A stretch of DNA of 64,000 bases, taken from positions 321,066 through 385,065 of the forward strand of contig NW_002060948.1 in NCBI RefSeq assembly GCF_000150275.1. Reading direction: 5' to 3'. The notes beneath the pieces are model-generated. The model ran no database searches and was not told the DNA's origin. It worked only from the letters and a program-made list of their open reading frames with translations. Numbering within the stretch: position 1 is the first letter of the stretch; each line of letters opens with the position of its first letter. Both the position numbers and the translations under genes were made by a program. Shown in pieces: positions 12,701 through 25,110 of the stretch. Origin of the DNA: Trichoplax adhaerens. Its lineage: Eukaryota > Placozoa > Uniplacotomia > Trichoplacea > Trichoplacidae.

Positions 12701-15548
12701 CAATTTTTGTAGCAGTACTTAACATTATCGTAACTGTTCAATAAATTACTAGTAATTAGAACTTATTATACAATGTATAACATTCAATCTTTATTGCTAA
12801 AGATTTGTTTTAATTGTTGAATATTATACGTAGTTTCTCCGATCTATCAATTCAGATCATTTCCTTATAGTAAAAATTTGCTATTGCTAATTCTAATTAA
12901 TATTATTTTTTTCCTCAATCAGCAAGTATTATAATGATGTATTGAAGTTACGATTTCTAACATAGCGAAATTTTTAATGATGACGAATTTCAGTTGTCAT
13001 TGTATAATTTAAGCCGTGATAAAGAGTCACGCATAAAAGTCATTTTATAGCCCTAAAAATTAGTTAAATCTTAATAAGTTATTAAAGTTATTGTATTCAA
13101 ACTAGTGCATTCCTCTTCATCATCACATCGAACGATGGCGAATTTCCAACTGTAATTTTATAACTTAAGCTGTGATAAATTGTTACGCATCTAAGCTACC
13201 CGATGACCATTAAAATTAATTGAGCTGTAACGGATTATCTATAATAAGATAATAAAACTATTCCAATTGGTACATTCTTTCAATATCACGTTCAACGATG
13301 GCCAATTTCAGCCTGTAATTTTATAGTTTAACCCTTGTTAAAAAAATCACGCTTACAAGTTACGGTACATTTTCTTCCAATATCAAATTTAACGATGGCT
13401 AATTCCAGCCTATCGTTTTATATTCAAGCCGTGATAAATTTACCACGCTTTTAATCTATCTCACAACCCTAATAAACAATTGATTTTGAATATATTTTTA
13501 CAATATCATAGTGAATTGGCACAATATCTTTCAAGATCAATTAAGGGATGGAGAATTTCAGTTTTTCCTTTTATTATATATGCCTTGATAAATGCGCGTA
13601 GTTACGCATCTCAGTCCCTTCGTAACCATGAAAAAATTACGATATTATTGTATTTTAAAGGATTATCTGCTTTCCTGTATTTAAACTATTTCAAGTAGTA
13701 CATCCAATATCATGGTATAATTGAAAGTTATGTTTAAACAAGATCAATTTCCTTCCACAATTCATTTTATACCGTAATTAATACTGTGACAAATAGTTAC
13801 GCTTATTAGTCATGATAGCTATTAAAATGAAAATTACAGTATTGGATTTTAACGGGTAGTCTTGATACATCTACGCATTGTCGGTATACACTATACTGTA
13901 TTTAAATCATTTCCAATGGGTATAATCCCTTGAATAGTGTAGGATAATTCAATAATGATGACTAATCCTGAAAACAAATCTGTGAAATAAGACTAAAGGA
14001 AAATAAATACCACCCAAATAACCTAAAAGATTGTGAAGTAGAGTAATTGATTTGGCTACATTGATACATGGCATGCCCTTCCCACCTAAAACCTTATCGT
14101 CAAAATTGAAGGGTTTTACTTCAATCATATGAAAATTGTTCAAAACGATCATTTAAAAAAAATTAAACTGTCGAATTAAACGCAACATAAACCAAATTTA
14201 TCTGTGTTGGAAGTAGAGTAAGAAATCTTGAACATTAATGAATATTTCTACCGGTACTCCAAATCACGCCTGATAAACTGCTGGGTTAAATATTCAACTT
14301 ACGTCGTCTAACGATGCGTTGCGATTTGTTTTGGGTTTTTCAGGCGATCGTGGAAAATTATTGACAGGTTCCCAAGGTAGACGAGATATTCCAGCACTAT
14401 GATTCCTTCGGCCACTATTAACGCGTGGATTTTCCGGTGATGATATTGAACAATTAGATTGAGATCTTTCGTAAGGATCAGGCCCTTCTCCTTGTAATAT
14501 CCACATAATATCGGCTTCCATATTGTTGTCGCGTTTACCAGTTGATTTCGCCGATGTCGGTAAGGCATGTGGATAATGAACAAGATCATCAACGCGAGCT
14601 AATTGCTTACGATTAAGGCGTGTTGTCACAACACGACATAGGCCAGGAATATTTTGATTATTTTCTATTTTTGTAACAATTGCCATTAATTCACTACGCC
14701 GACTATGGCCGAATAATGAAGCTAAAACCGCTATGGCTTCCAATGCTGCTTGACGTACACGACGTGTTGGATCAATTAGTGTCGGTAGAATAACTTGGGC
14801 TGTTGCTGTTAAATCGAAGTCAGTACGTGGATATAATGACATAGCAGCAATGTAGATATTTAAAATTTCTTCTTTACGACGTGGATTATCGTCATTTAAA
14901 CTGGTAGCCGCAATGTCTAGTATCGTTTTAGGTGATGATTTCTGTATCAAGCAGAGGATCACTTTTAAACTTTTTTGTCGCATCACAGTATTACTGAGAG
15001 CGCCTAATTTATTAACTAAACCGCGAGTGAGTATTTTCAACGCTGGTCGAATAGATATATTTAAATTTCGAATAACACTATGAAGGATATCATAAGTAGA
15101 TAAGACTATCCTAAAGTTAATATCGTCAAGTAAATGAATTAAAAAATCAGCAAATCCTTTAAGATGCGATCGTATTTTTTGATAATCGTAAAGGCCAGAA
15201 ATAAGTGAATGTAATTCTTCGATGCCCTTAGCTCTCCATTTATATTCATGATGTTTAGTATATTCAATAAGATGAGATGGTATAAAACCAAATTGTAAGT
15301 CACCTTCATTATTTTCATGTTGAGAGTTATCGTTAAAATGATGACCTGGAGGAATACCATGTTGAGGTGGCGACCCTCTACTAGCATCATCATGATATTT
15401 ATGACTATGAACGTTATTCTCTACTTCATCTTCATCTTCTTCTCCTACTTCGACATCTTCGTCTGATTCCTCATCTTCTTCTTCTTCTTCTTCTTCCACT
15501 TCTTCTTCTTCTTCCACTTCTTCTTCTTCTTCCACTTCTTCTTCTTCA

Positions 15549-15579
<31 letters not shown>

Positions 15580-16426
15580 CTTCTTCTTCTTCTTCTTCTT
15601 CTTCTTCTTCTTCTTCTTCTTCTCTTACTTCATCATCTTTTGCTTGTGTGTTATTATCGCCATGATTCATGTTATTACTTAGTAATGGTTGCTTACTACT
15701 ATTACCATTGGATTTATGATTTACAGAAATTGGATCGTCTTCTTGAGTAAGAGGCGACGATGGATCAGCATGCAGATTGGTTAAATTTTTATAATACAGT
15801 CGAAGACGATTAGGCAAACGTTTAAGATAAAAGGTAAATTTCTCTTCACCTATTAAACTACGAATTTTCTCTACACCTAACATAGGAGTGGTAACATCGC
15901 CATCAGGATCATTTTGCAATTGGACCATTAGCCCAAAAAATAGCTCGTACATATCGTATTGGATAAAATCATGCGTTAATAGCACCGGTAATGCAGCTAT
16001 ACACTCTAATCTTAATCTAGGCATATGACTACAAACTCCATGTTCTGCTAGCATGTCAAGAATAGATTGGACATGAGAGGTCGATTTCATAATCATATGG
16101 ATTGTAGCAATGGCTGAAGTTTTAATATTGGCTTTGCTATGGGCTAAGTTCAGGATTAACGGTTGTATAATAATTTCCAAGTGATTGTCGATATAGGCCG
16201 ATTGGCTCGGATAAATATCGCCTATCAATTGTATCGATTCCAATCGAACACTCCATGCATCAGTTGACAAGATATTGGATAGTAAGTCGAAAAATTGAGA
16301 CGGTTGAGTAATTTGAAGTCGTCCATTTTCACGGCGTAAATTATTTCGTAATTCTTTAATATATTGGACACGTTTTCTTTCGTTGGTCTCTCTCTTCAAG
16401 GCAGCAACTAAGCCGCTATCGTCCAT
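3764..16426 (-). CDS. TOGARAM1: TOGARAM1 (crescerin), ciliary TOG-array tubulin-binding protein, 17 exons
   Basis: Exons read on the minus strand: 14303-16426, 8823-9452, 8196-8340, 7548-8068, 7229-7442, 7003-7057, 6622-6913, 6437-6523, 6191-6339, 5946-6104, 5714-5840, 5477-5583, 5176-5389, 5007-5051, 4591-4762, 4406-4492, 3764-3993. They sum to 5358 nt (1785 aa plus stop) with every junction in phase, close to the roughly 1720 aa I recall for human TOGARAM1. TOG1 spans about residues 1-210 and TOG2 about 375-610 (with RRVRQAALEAIAVLAS). A linker follows with the conserved IMWILQGEG and RLPWEP pieces. TOG3 (about 1270-1500) and TOG4 (about 1570-1785) are spread over small exons. Family role: crescerins bind tubulin and set axoneme length and structure in cilia. 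Odd points: an acidic run of about 70 residues between TOG1 and TOG2, and one 4.85-kb intron. The ATG at 16424-16426 is the first in frame. Confidence 0.95.
9950..10205. repeat. Two-unit diverged tandem duplication, period about 140 bp
   Basis: Unit 1 (about 9950-10055) and unit 2 (about 10090-10205) share the order: GAATT...AGTTGTAAACRCAAAAT, then GACAGCTA/GATAGCCA, then a TTTTATGAAAAGT/TTTCATGAAAAGT block, then ATTGTAGAAAG/ATTATAGAAAG. It lies within intron 1 of TOGARAM1. Confidence 0.6.
11493..11803. repeat. Two-unit tandem duplication, period about 148 bp
   Basis: Units at about 11493-11640 and 11641-11803 share GTTAWAGTARCGA, TATTAAYTAGAGCAAAATT, ATCTTGTT-TCGAC, a TTAATTAACT segment, ATGACGACTATGCT and TTTAAAAGAAATGA. 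Identity is high by eye, with one insertion of roughly 15 bases in unit 2. It lies in intron 1 of TOGARAM1. Confidence 0.75.
12955..13930. repeat. Degenerate tandem array, period roughly 100-165 bp, about six units
   Basis: A motif ACGATGGCGAATTTC followed by TGTAATTTTATA, then TTAAGCYGTGATAAA, then a TTACGC block recurs near 12975, 13132, 13296, 13393, 13550 and (weakly) 13755. Units are diverged and differ in length. No coding capacity is preserved. It lies in intron 1 of TOGARAM1. Confidence 0.7.
15420..15633 (-). repeat. GAA/TTC trinucleotide tract coding for a poly-Glu linker
   Basis: The plus strand reads almost purely TTC/TTCTTCCAC across this stretch, with an uninterrupted TTC run from about 15550 to 15623. 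On the coding (minus) strand it gives about 25 consecutive Glu, then EEEEV-type units, then Asp/Glu-rich sequence. It lies between TOG1 and TOG2 of TOGARAM1. GAA/TTC tracts are homopurine/homopyrimidine and are known elsewhere to form triplex DNA and change length. Confidence 0.95.
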
Positions 16427-17026
16427 GATTACTTCTTAATAATTGACGGCCAATACATTACATTGACATCGATAGAGGAGATGAAAATAGCCAATCATTG
16501 CCGATGCCAACACTTACCATCGGTTCATCTACGATCATATTAAAATAAAAAGGCCGGACTATTAGAAGATAAAAAGTAGACTAGACCATTGAATTAAAAT
16601 GGAGAGAATTTTAGAGTAAAAGAAGAACAATTTTAAATAAGAGTTAATTAAGAAAGAGGGAGAGAAAGAGAAAAAAGAGTACATTTCTAGCTATTCTATC
16701 TCTTTCTATAGCTTACCTTTTAAGCTAATCAAAGTGTTATCTAGGGTGAACGATGATGAAATACTCTGAAGAAAATAAAACTAGTGCTAGTAAAACAAGG
16801 GCTGATTAAAACTAAATTAACTCGATGATCGATTGATTTGTAGTTGTGGATTTTATTGAAATGACAAATGAGAATAAATAACGACTCGTTTAATGGATGT
16901 TTAGTTGTTATCAGCGAGTAACAATATGGTTAAGTGATGATATTACTAGATAGAACTTTAGTCTCAATTCTAAGCTTGATGATGTTATGATGATGATGAT
17001 GCTAATTCCCACTAGTTGTTGTATGC

Positions 17027-17040
17027 GTTGCCCTGGTAGT
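17027..17040. promoter_or_regulatory. Partial RFX X-box upstream of TOGARAM1
   Basis: GTTGCCCTGGTAGT keeps a perfect first half-site (GTTGCC) and a weak second half (GGTAGT against RGYAAC, two mismatches). It lies about 600 bp upstream of the TOGARAM1 ATG. RFX factors commonly drive ciliary genes in animals, so it is a plausible but weak site. Confidence 0.25.
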
Positions 17041-18164
17041 TTATACTAACGACCGTGAAAATTTTCCATCAGACACTAGAATATATTATTCAGAGTAAGG
17101 AAAGAATGACCAAGCACCAGACCAAATGCTATATAAAGAGTACAATGTCCAAGTTGTCGATTAATACACAATATGGATGAAAAAAAAAAGAAGGATAACC
17201 CAGACTGGCCCTTATTACCTTCTATAGACTAGAGAATACATTCCTATAATAGACTCTAGTAATGGCTACCACTACAGTAAAAGAATTGTCCTAATTGTTT
17301 CATATAGAAACGATTACGTCGGTTGCGAAAAGGGAGCGTGGTTTGAACTTTTGCCGAATAATACAAATCAAGCCATGTACCCTAATGAATAAGAATGCTC
17401 TCCATGTTATGATAGGTTAGCACTAGTGTTGGACTAGTTAGTAGTATAAAATTATATTAGCAATCTATCAAAATTAAGCCAAATAATGGCGTTATGACGA
17501 AATAACAAAATCCATTGTCCAACAACTGTTTTGTTATATTATTTTTGTGGCAAATAGTATTCAGAAGAGAAATCAATCAAGTCAAATCTTTCCCCTCCCT
17601 AGTCGTATAGTATGCTTGCAAGATGTCATATCTATTGATCAACTCAACTGAAAAGATTGGATTGATTTGGGTTTTTCTCTCTCTCACACTATCTTACAAT
17701 TCATTCCATACATTGCTTCCATGCACAACAGGATATCATGACATGCCACTCCATCAATGATATTTGTTATCGATACTGATCTATAGCATGTATGGCTTTA
17801 AAGTATTTCCAAATTGATATTAGAAAAAGAAGGGATAGCTTGCTAAGGCAGAATCAATAAAATTAGCCAATCTTGGATAGGGTAAAGTAGAAACTGGTAA
17901 TAATCACTAGTATGATAGCAAGATAGTAATCGATGCAATTAGATATGGAAGAGCATCATCTACTGTAGGATACGAATGGATGCCAAAAATTGATATTAAT
18001 CCTCTTCTGATAGAATGTCCATCTGAAGAGAAATAATATCATGAGATAGAAATTCAGGTGACAAGCAAAACTCGCCCATAATCGCTATCTAAAAAAATTG
18101 CAACAGGCTAACTGTCTATTACTACAATCCAATGTTGCTACAATACATGCTCATCATCAATGTA

Positions 18165-18905
18165 TATCAGCTAAATTTGCTAATTAAGTAACATGACTTA
18201 ATCATGCTGGTGAAAGACAATCTAAATATTCTATACTCTGTTAATGATAACGCACTTGCTTCCCTATTTCCTTGACATAATAATATAACTATGCAAAATA
18301 CTAAACAACCATATTTTGATCCTGGTCCAATCTGTCAACACAAATTATCTTAATTTGCCCGTTAAGTATCATGACCCAATCATACTGATGAAATACAATC
18401 TAAAATATTATATACTCTATTAATGATACAGCACTTACTATCCATTTCCTTCATTAACACAATATAGCTATGCAAAATAACAAAACAACCACATTTGATC
18501 ATGATCCAATCTGTCAACGATATCGGGACTATCTTGTAGCACTACAATAAGACCTTGATCGTAGCGTATATTGAACTAATCAAAAATACGAGAACTATCA
18601 CATTAGATCATGATCCAGCCTACCAACGATATCGAGAATATCTAGTAACACTGCAATAAGGCCTTAATTAATCTTAACCTATATCGAACTATCCAAAATA
18701 CTGGAAAAATCACATTCGATCATAATTCAATCTACCAACGATGCAGAGACTATCTAGTAACGTTGTAATAAGGACTCAATCGCAACATATATCTAACTCT
18801 CCAAAATATTAAAATAACCACATTCGATCATGATCTAACGGCCGATGATGTCAAGACTATCTAGTAGCACTGTAATAAGGCCTTGATTGTTATGTATATC
18901 ATGCT
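18165..18905. repeat. Compound tandem array: two units of about 185 bp, then four of about 110 bp
   Basis: First part: about 18165-18345 and 18350-18525 share GCTAAATTTGCTAATTAAGT-type starts, ATGACTTAATCATGCTG, GATACAGCACTTACT-type and CTATGCAAAATA blocks. Second part: four units from about 18490 to 18905. Each carries ACATTCGATCATGATCC, CCAACGATATCGAGACTAT, TAGTAACACTGCAATAAGG and a CTTGATCGTA block. Unit identity is easily seen by eye. Confidence 0.8.
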
Positions 18906-21900
18906 AATAAAAAAAATATAACCTGCAGTGGTCTATAATCTGTTAAAAAAGTGGCTAGTTTTCTATTTCTAACTATGCAGAAATTTAAAACTGACTAAAA
19001 TGGTTTATCTAACTAGCGAATGATATAGCTATTATCCAGTACTGATAAATCAACATTATTATGATATAAATTTACACCCCTAAAAATTTGAATTGTACTT
19101 TTCTAATCTTGGATTAGCTTGAATCTAGATATAGTAGCCATCTAAAATAAGAATCAAAGTCGCAATCAAACTCAATAATATCTAGTATGCAGAAAAACAC
19201 CAGCTTGCGAATAATGTCAATCCTATCTCACATTAGAAATGTGTCGCGTGCTAAGAATACAACACCTAAAATCATCTATAGCACGGACGATGCCACTAAT
19301 TTAAGGAGAAATGTTTTTACTTAAGGCTAGAAGGATAATAAAATAATACTAATGAGGCATTCAATTAATGAAGAATTGATTTAGATTATTTAGTTCATTA
19401 TATTTCCAAATTTCTTTCATCTCAATTCGTATTCGTATATGGTGCTAACTTCAAATTGGAATATATTCAAGCTCAATCCTACCCATCACGAACAATACGG
19501 AAAGAACAAAGTCAAAAACTGGTAGTTAATATCAATAGAATACCAAATTATTAAAAAAGATTTAACTTGATATTGTCTAGAATCAATAACTCAAGCGATG
19601 CATAAGTTGTCTAAAGAAAGGATAGAAAATTTTCTACTATACTGATCGAAAATTAACTACTGGTCAGCCTATCTTTGGATAGAGTTAAATTATAATTAGA
19701 ATATTGATGAATTTTAATGACAAGAATTAATCATTGTTTGTTTTTCACTAAATTATTTGTTGAATTATATAGTAACTAACGATAAAAACGAATCAGTAAA
19801 ATTGTTTACTCAAACGTTTTCATTAATGTTAATGCTAAATCATGTAGAGAAAAAGACAAGATGATTTTAATGCTGACATACATCTTACAGGAATATGCTA
19901 TTACACTGAACCATAAAATGGTGTGAAAATAGGAACCATTGTTTATTTTTACTAAATGATTTGTTCAACTATTTACTAGCTAACGATAATAACCTTAACT
20001 AAAACTGTGAGCTAGTCAAATTCATCCTTAAAAATGCCTTCAAATAGCTATAAATTTGTATTGTCTTGAAAAAAATGGGACCTTTTTTTACTCAGGTAAT
20101 AGCTCTCATCGGAATGTTCAGTAAAAGGACAACGGAAGATGTAAAATAGAAGCAGCTTTTATTTTGTATTCAATCTTTGACCGGATATTATTATCAAATT
20201 CAACTACCCCATCATCATTCTATATTAATTTCAATCACTCATCGAATATTCATCGTAGTCTTATTTGCACCACAATTAAACTTGAAAGGGGTTATAATCA
20301 TACTACTACATCAATTTAAATGATGTATAGTGCATGATTTTATCATAAAAGAAAAAATGAGACGATTTCTTTACTAGAGTGCATCCAAATCTTTCAATAG
20401 TCTGATTTCTATAAATTCCTATAGCTGATTTAAACGCCCATCGCTGTTGTTGTGTTATTGTGAGATGTGCACATAGAAAACAATACAATGTTATATAAAT
20501 AATTGAATATTAATTAGCAAAATTAACTAGAAGTAGTATGTGTTTCCAAGAAAAAAATGCCATTTTGACAACTTGCTCCCGACAAAATAGCGCTTCTAAT
20601 AGGCATGATAAATCATTTCTTAGAATAATATACCGTATATTAAGGTATTTTACCATCTATAATAACATTGATAAGGCTGTGAACTTCAATCAATTTCTGT
20701 TGAAAATCAAAGTAATATAGTCATTTAATATATTAACTCGATATTTCTACAAGACTAAAAAGAATAAGTCAATTTTAAATACTGAAAGCTTTCGTCTTAT
20801 AATGATAGAATTTAATGCTAAGCAATCTCAATTTGTTGCAACGCTCAAATCTAAACTACTGTAGATTAAGGTTATAATTGGGTTTCTAGCTAATTTAGTT
20901 TCTACAAGTCCTCTATCTATCTGTACTAAGGCTATAAGAAACATTCACATCTGAGCTAACAAACATCATTGTGTGCTCATCGATGAAAATTTCATTGCTT
21001 GCTAATGATTATTTACCCTTCACCTACCAAATCGCGTAATCTAATGCAAACCACTTTATTGATATAGAGATGAGTCATAGCTCAAACTTTTCCAATTGCA
21101 TACCGTTATTTGAAAGTATAATCTTTACACCATGACTATAAAGTTTATAAGATGCAAGAGTGCTTCAAGAAATCCCATTTTAGTATTTAACCATCTATGT
21201 CAATGTTGTCCTAACAACATTGTTGGAATACTTACAAGGACTGCTGCATAAAGCGGAGCATAAGAATTCCTTCGCGTACGGTGTACATTAATTTCCAATA
21301 ATCTAACAGCATACAAACACAAATCTTTTTCTACAAATTACTATTATGATACTACTCTATCTATTCAGACTTTAGGATCGACTATAAGCTGTAAACATAC
21401 CAGTAGGTGCACTCATAGGATATGTTGCAATCGCTATTAATTATTGATGATTTAATTGCATAAACACTAAAGTATTCTCTAGATACCATAACCAATAAAT
21501 AGATAGCTATTATATGAACCTCCATTAAATCAGAACGGCTGTTGCAGTAAAAACAATTACATTATCACCGTTCGCGACAATAGCAATTACTACCGTTTTG
21601 TAATTAGTTGCTCTTATTTAATTCTGATTGTGAGAAGAATGGTCACTATGATTTTACTAAATAAAATCGATCGGATGGACTATATTAAATCAACCACATG
21701 ATCAATAACCAGAAATGATTAATGTCAACAACAACACGTTTGATTGGTTGAAAGTGCCTAAAGCTATGAGGGGAGGCCATGGCGTCAATTGTTATAAAAT
21801 TAATCAACTGTTATGTAAACAACTTACAAACAATAACAAGCCTGAAACGAGATCAACTTCTACGGCTTGATAAATTCATCGATACAACGTTATACTCATC

Positions 21901-22084
21901 TTCTTTATGCTGTAAGGAGATTAATTGATAGTTATGGACTCTATGGGTCTGTAATCGCTGTTGCCAGCTAGATTCTGCGTGCAAATCACATGATGAAATC
22001 CATTAAGTAATTAATCACCGCTGAAACCATATTTTGTTTTCGGATATACGGTATGAAAGATTATGACGCGAGCGGAATAATAAT

Positions 22085-22440
22085 AAACATTATACAATAA
22101 ATTAAATTTCATACTAGTACCCCAATCTGCTAACATTGTTGTACGTTTATTCCTCATATGCAATAATTTCAAATGCTTAAGATAACAATAAGTAAATGTA
22201 GACATAAACTATATTCTCCTAAAAATTAAGATTTACTAAAAGTATGGTTTATTTATTTTTTGATAAGAGATTAATAATGAATGTTGATTAATAAATTAAA
22301 TCTCATACCATTACTCCAGTCTGCTAACGATGTTGTACGTATCTTCCTCATATGTAATGATTTGAGTAATTAAGATAGCGTTAAGTAATACAGACATGAA
22401 TCATTATATTCCAACAAAATGAGATTTATTAAAAGTAGAG
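22085..22440. repeat. Two-unit tandem duplication, period about 200 bp
   Basis: Units at about 22085-22245 and 22280-22440 share AAATTAAATYTCATAC, CARTCTGCTAACRATGTTG, TTCCTCATATG, TTAAGATA, AGACATRAA and a TTACTAAAAGTA/TTATTAAAAGTA end. Confidence 0.7.
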
Positions 22441-24599
22441 CTAATTCATTGTAACTGTAGTTTATGGTTTCTGTTGTATATATAGTTAGTAATAGATTAA
22501 ATACGATATGTTAACCATAAAGGCATAAATAAAAGGAGACACTATATATGTACGTATATGATGATTGTATGGTAGTACTTGTAATACAGTAGCTGATAAA
22601 TAACATTGTAAAAGGCAGACTGATAAGTTACTAATTGTAGTGCGAAGTATAAACTGTAATCATATCGACGTGTAACCTCGTGTAGCTATAAATACCGATC
22701 TACTAATAATAAAATGCGGATATCAATCTTACTCACGGAGTGAACTTATTATCGAAGAATATAACAGTTTCGATAAGATATACTAAATATGATAAAAATA
22801 CCGTTTATTGGCATAAGCGTCAGCATGTACTACCATATTCAGTTGGACTAATATTGTTATAATATGATCAATCTTATACTGATGTAATTTATGGACTTGA
22901 CAAGATATACCGCTAATGATAAGTACAAGGTATAATTGATAATTGTAATAAAAGACACTCAATCTTCCATTTGATGGTAATATTCTACAAATGAAATTTA
23001 GGGCAGTTTGCAAAATGACCGATTTCGCATCCGGTCTCGTTCATATACACATTAATATAATTTATAAACTTCATAAATCATGAAGTCGTAAATTTTTATA
23101 AACAACAAAAAAATCTCTCGAAGGTTAATGAAATATAATTTCCTACATTGTTTTCACAAATCTTGTCAAATTAAACGTTTTAAGCGCCATAATATGGGAC
23201 AGTAATACTGTAACAAGACCATTGATTTTTTAATGTACTATTGAAGCAAAATTGTTTATTAAATATATATGGTAGTATTTACATAAATCGATATTCATGA
23301 ATTACTTGGCAATGCAGGCAACGACAATAACGATCATTACTACTACAATTATACATTCTACAGAAACATTTATTGTACGAAAAATGTTGAATCCAATCGA
23401 ATCTACAGTTATTATTCCAAGATATTTTGCAAAGGCTACAGATATTATTATCATTTTCCTTACCCGAATCAGACGAGGATTCTAACATTAAATTCAAGCT
23501 AGGGTTTTTTATTCACTTTGTTAATCCGGGTTGCACATTTGCCATTCTTACTATAAATAGCCGCATATATCAATCCAAATTGGCCGAAACCATCGTACTA
23601 CATGACCGATTTTAAAACAAGCATAGTCTGCGCTGGTCTGATAGACTGATGCTATTAAAATGTATATTACGTTCGTAGTAAGATTATTATAGTATTTAGT
23701 ACAGTGTAGGACGAACATATAGAAAAATATACACGTTAGATTATACAAATATTGTTAATTCAAAAAAAAATTAGGAGTTCGCCCTGTAGGCTTAATAACG
23801 AGCATTAGTATGTGTTAGGTTATTAACTTACTACATGTCCACAGATAAGACCCACGTAGAGATTGTTTTTTTTATTTAAACCAGAAAATAATATTAGTTA
23901 ATTCATTCGTAATGAAATTTATGAATCTAGCAAGGCGATTACCTTCAATATAAAGAACATCGATGGCAGATATCGGTATCTTGGATTCTATAATACTATT
24001 TTATAAAACTAAATTTAGGAAGTCTGATAAATAGCGTATAAACGGCATAAATACGTACAAGCATACCCTGCTATATTCCAGTAGACTGGTTTTCTTAATA
24101 AAATAATTAAAGCCATTATAAATGTAGTTCATGCATTGAATAAGATATCTACTAATGATAAAACGAAAATATAGCTGATAATAAACATCTTAAATATATT
24201 TAGATCGGATACAATTACCTTATGAAGCAAAATCTAGAAATTATGACAATTGTTATATAATTCACATCAGTATTACTAATGATAAAATAAACTACACTTG
24301 ATAACAAGCCATATTTTGGAGTGCATAATTCTAATTTGCAACATAAAATTTAAGGAATATGAGAACTATTACATAATCGGAGTAAATATTGAGATGCACG
24401 TATGTTTCTTCGCAATACTATTTCATAAAGAATAGAAGTACCTTGATTGGTATGTGCCATGTTTCATAGAGATTTTGCTGTAGCTATGTGCTACTTACTT
24501 AAATTATGTCCTAACAGCTTAATATACTGATATGAAGTAACTGTCTTCAGTCTTATATGATTGTAATATCGTTTTCACAGTAATTTTAGTCCACAGAGG

Positions 24600-25110
24600 A
24601 ATCCAGTACTATAAAAGCTTTTTATTACAAGGTTCTAAAGAATAGTACAGCAATAATTAATTACTCACAAGAATCTAGTCTAAAGTAATCTGAGCTCAAT
24701 TAGATATCAAATCTTTTTTCCTTCTTTACGCTCAGATTTGTACACCTTATATACTTTTCTCTGAATCTATTTAAGGCAATAACATCGTCTACAATCAGAC
24801 ATGAATCATCACTACATTTTACAGTATTAATCAAACTGCTTACAATATTATTACTTTACCATTAATGTCCAACACCGTAAGGTATTGGGCATCTTTACAA
24901 TCTTAGTATTTCAAGTCGTATAACGTCCTGTACCATAATTAGTTAACAGCTATATTAGTGAATAACACTTTCTAATATAGTAGTTACCAGTCACCTAAAT
25001 CTAGCAGCACAAGAATATCTATTTTTAGAAACTTAACTATTCTAAATATAGTACACAACACAATCAAATATAGCTATCGCTACAAGCAAATATAGGGTGC
25101 ATCACTACAA
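24600..25110 (-). mobile_element. Dispersed repeat, copy A (inverted relative to the copy at 49.9-50.4 kb)
   Basis: Read on the minus strand, this segment matches about 49880-50410 block by block. The shared order is GTAGTGATGCAC, GATAGCTATATTTGAT, AGATATT, CTAATATWRGCTGTT, GTRAAGATGCCCAA, a short imperfect hairpin, GGACATTAATRG, GAYTGTAGA, ACTTTAGA, AGTAATTAATTATTGCT and CTTGTAATAAA. The two copies lie about 25 kb apart in opposite orientation, so this is a dispersed and not a tandem repeat. No ORF is conserved, which suggests a non-autonomous element. I could not define terminal repeats or target-site duplications. Confidence 0.65.

Larger units (their letters stand above)
9453..14302 (-). 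other. Large intron 1 of TOGARAM1 (4.85 kb)
   Basis: The donor GTAAGT is complementary to 14297-14302. The acceptor CTTTTAG ends opposite 9453. The join is phase 0 and links ...SLDD to IRMVKPLAPIG. No coding segment is recognised inside; small ORFs (9927-10268 minus, 13480-13698 plus, 13949-14152 minus) fall in degenerate repeats. The intron holds at least three families of diverged tandem repeats, listed separately. Confidence 0.75.

Noticed and set aside
12955-13930. Array considered as a CRISPR or satellite
   Set aside because: Repeats are long, diverged and without unique spacers, in a eukaryotic intron; only about six units.
23279-23497. Cys-rich 72-codon minus-strand frame (about ten Cys)
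   Set aside because: The Cys codons come from ACA/GCA-rich plus-strand sequence; no signal peptide, no regular Cys spacing that I recognise, and no splice partners.
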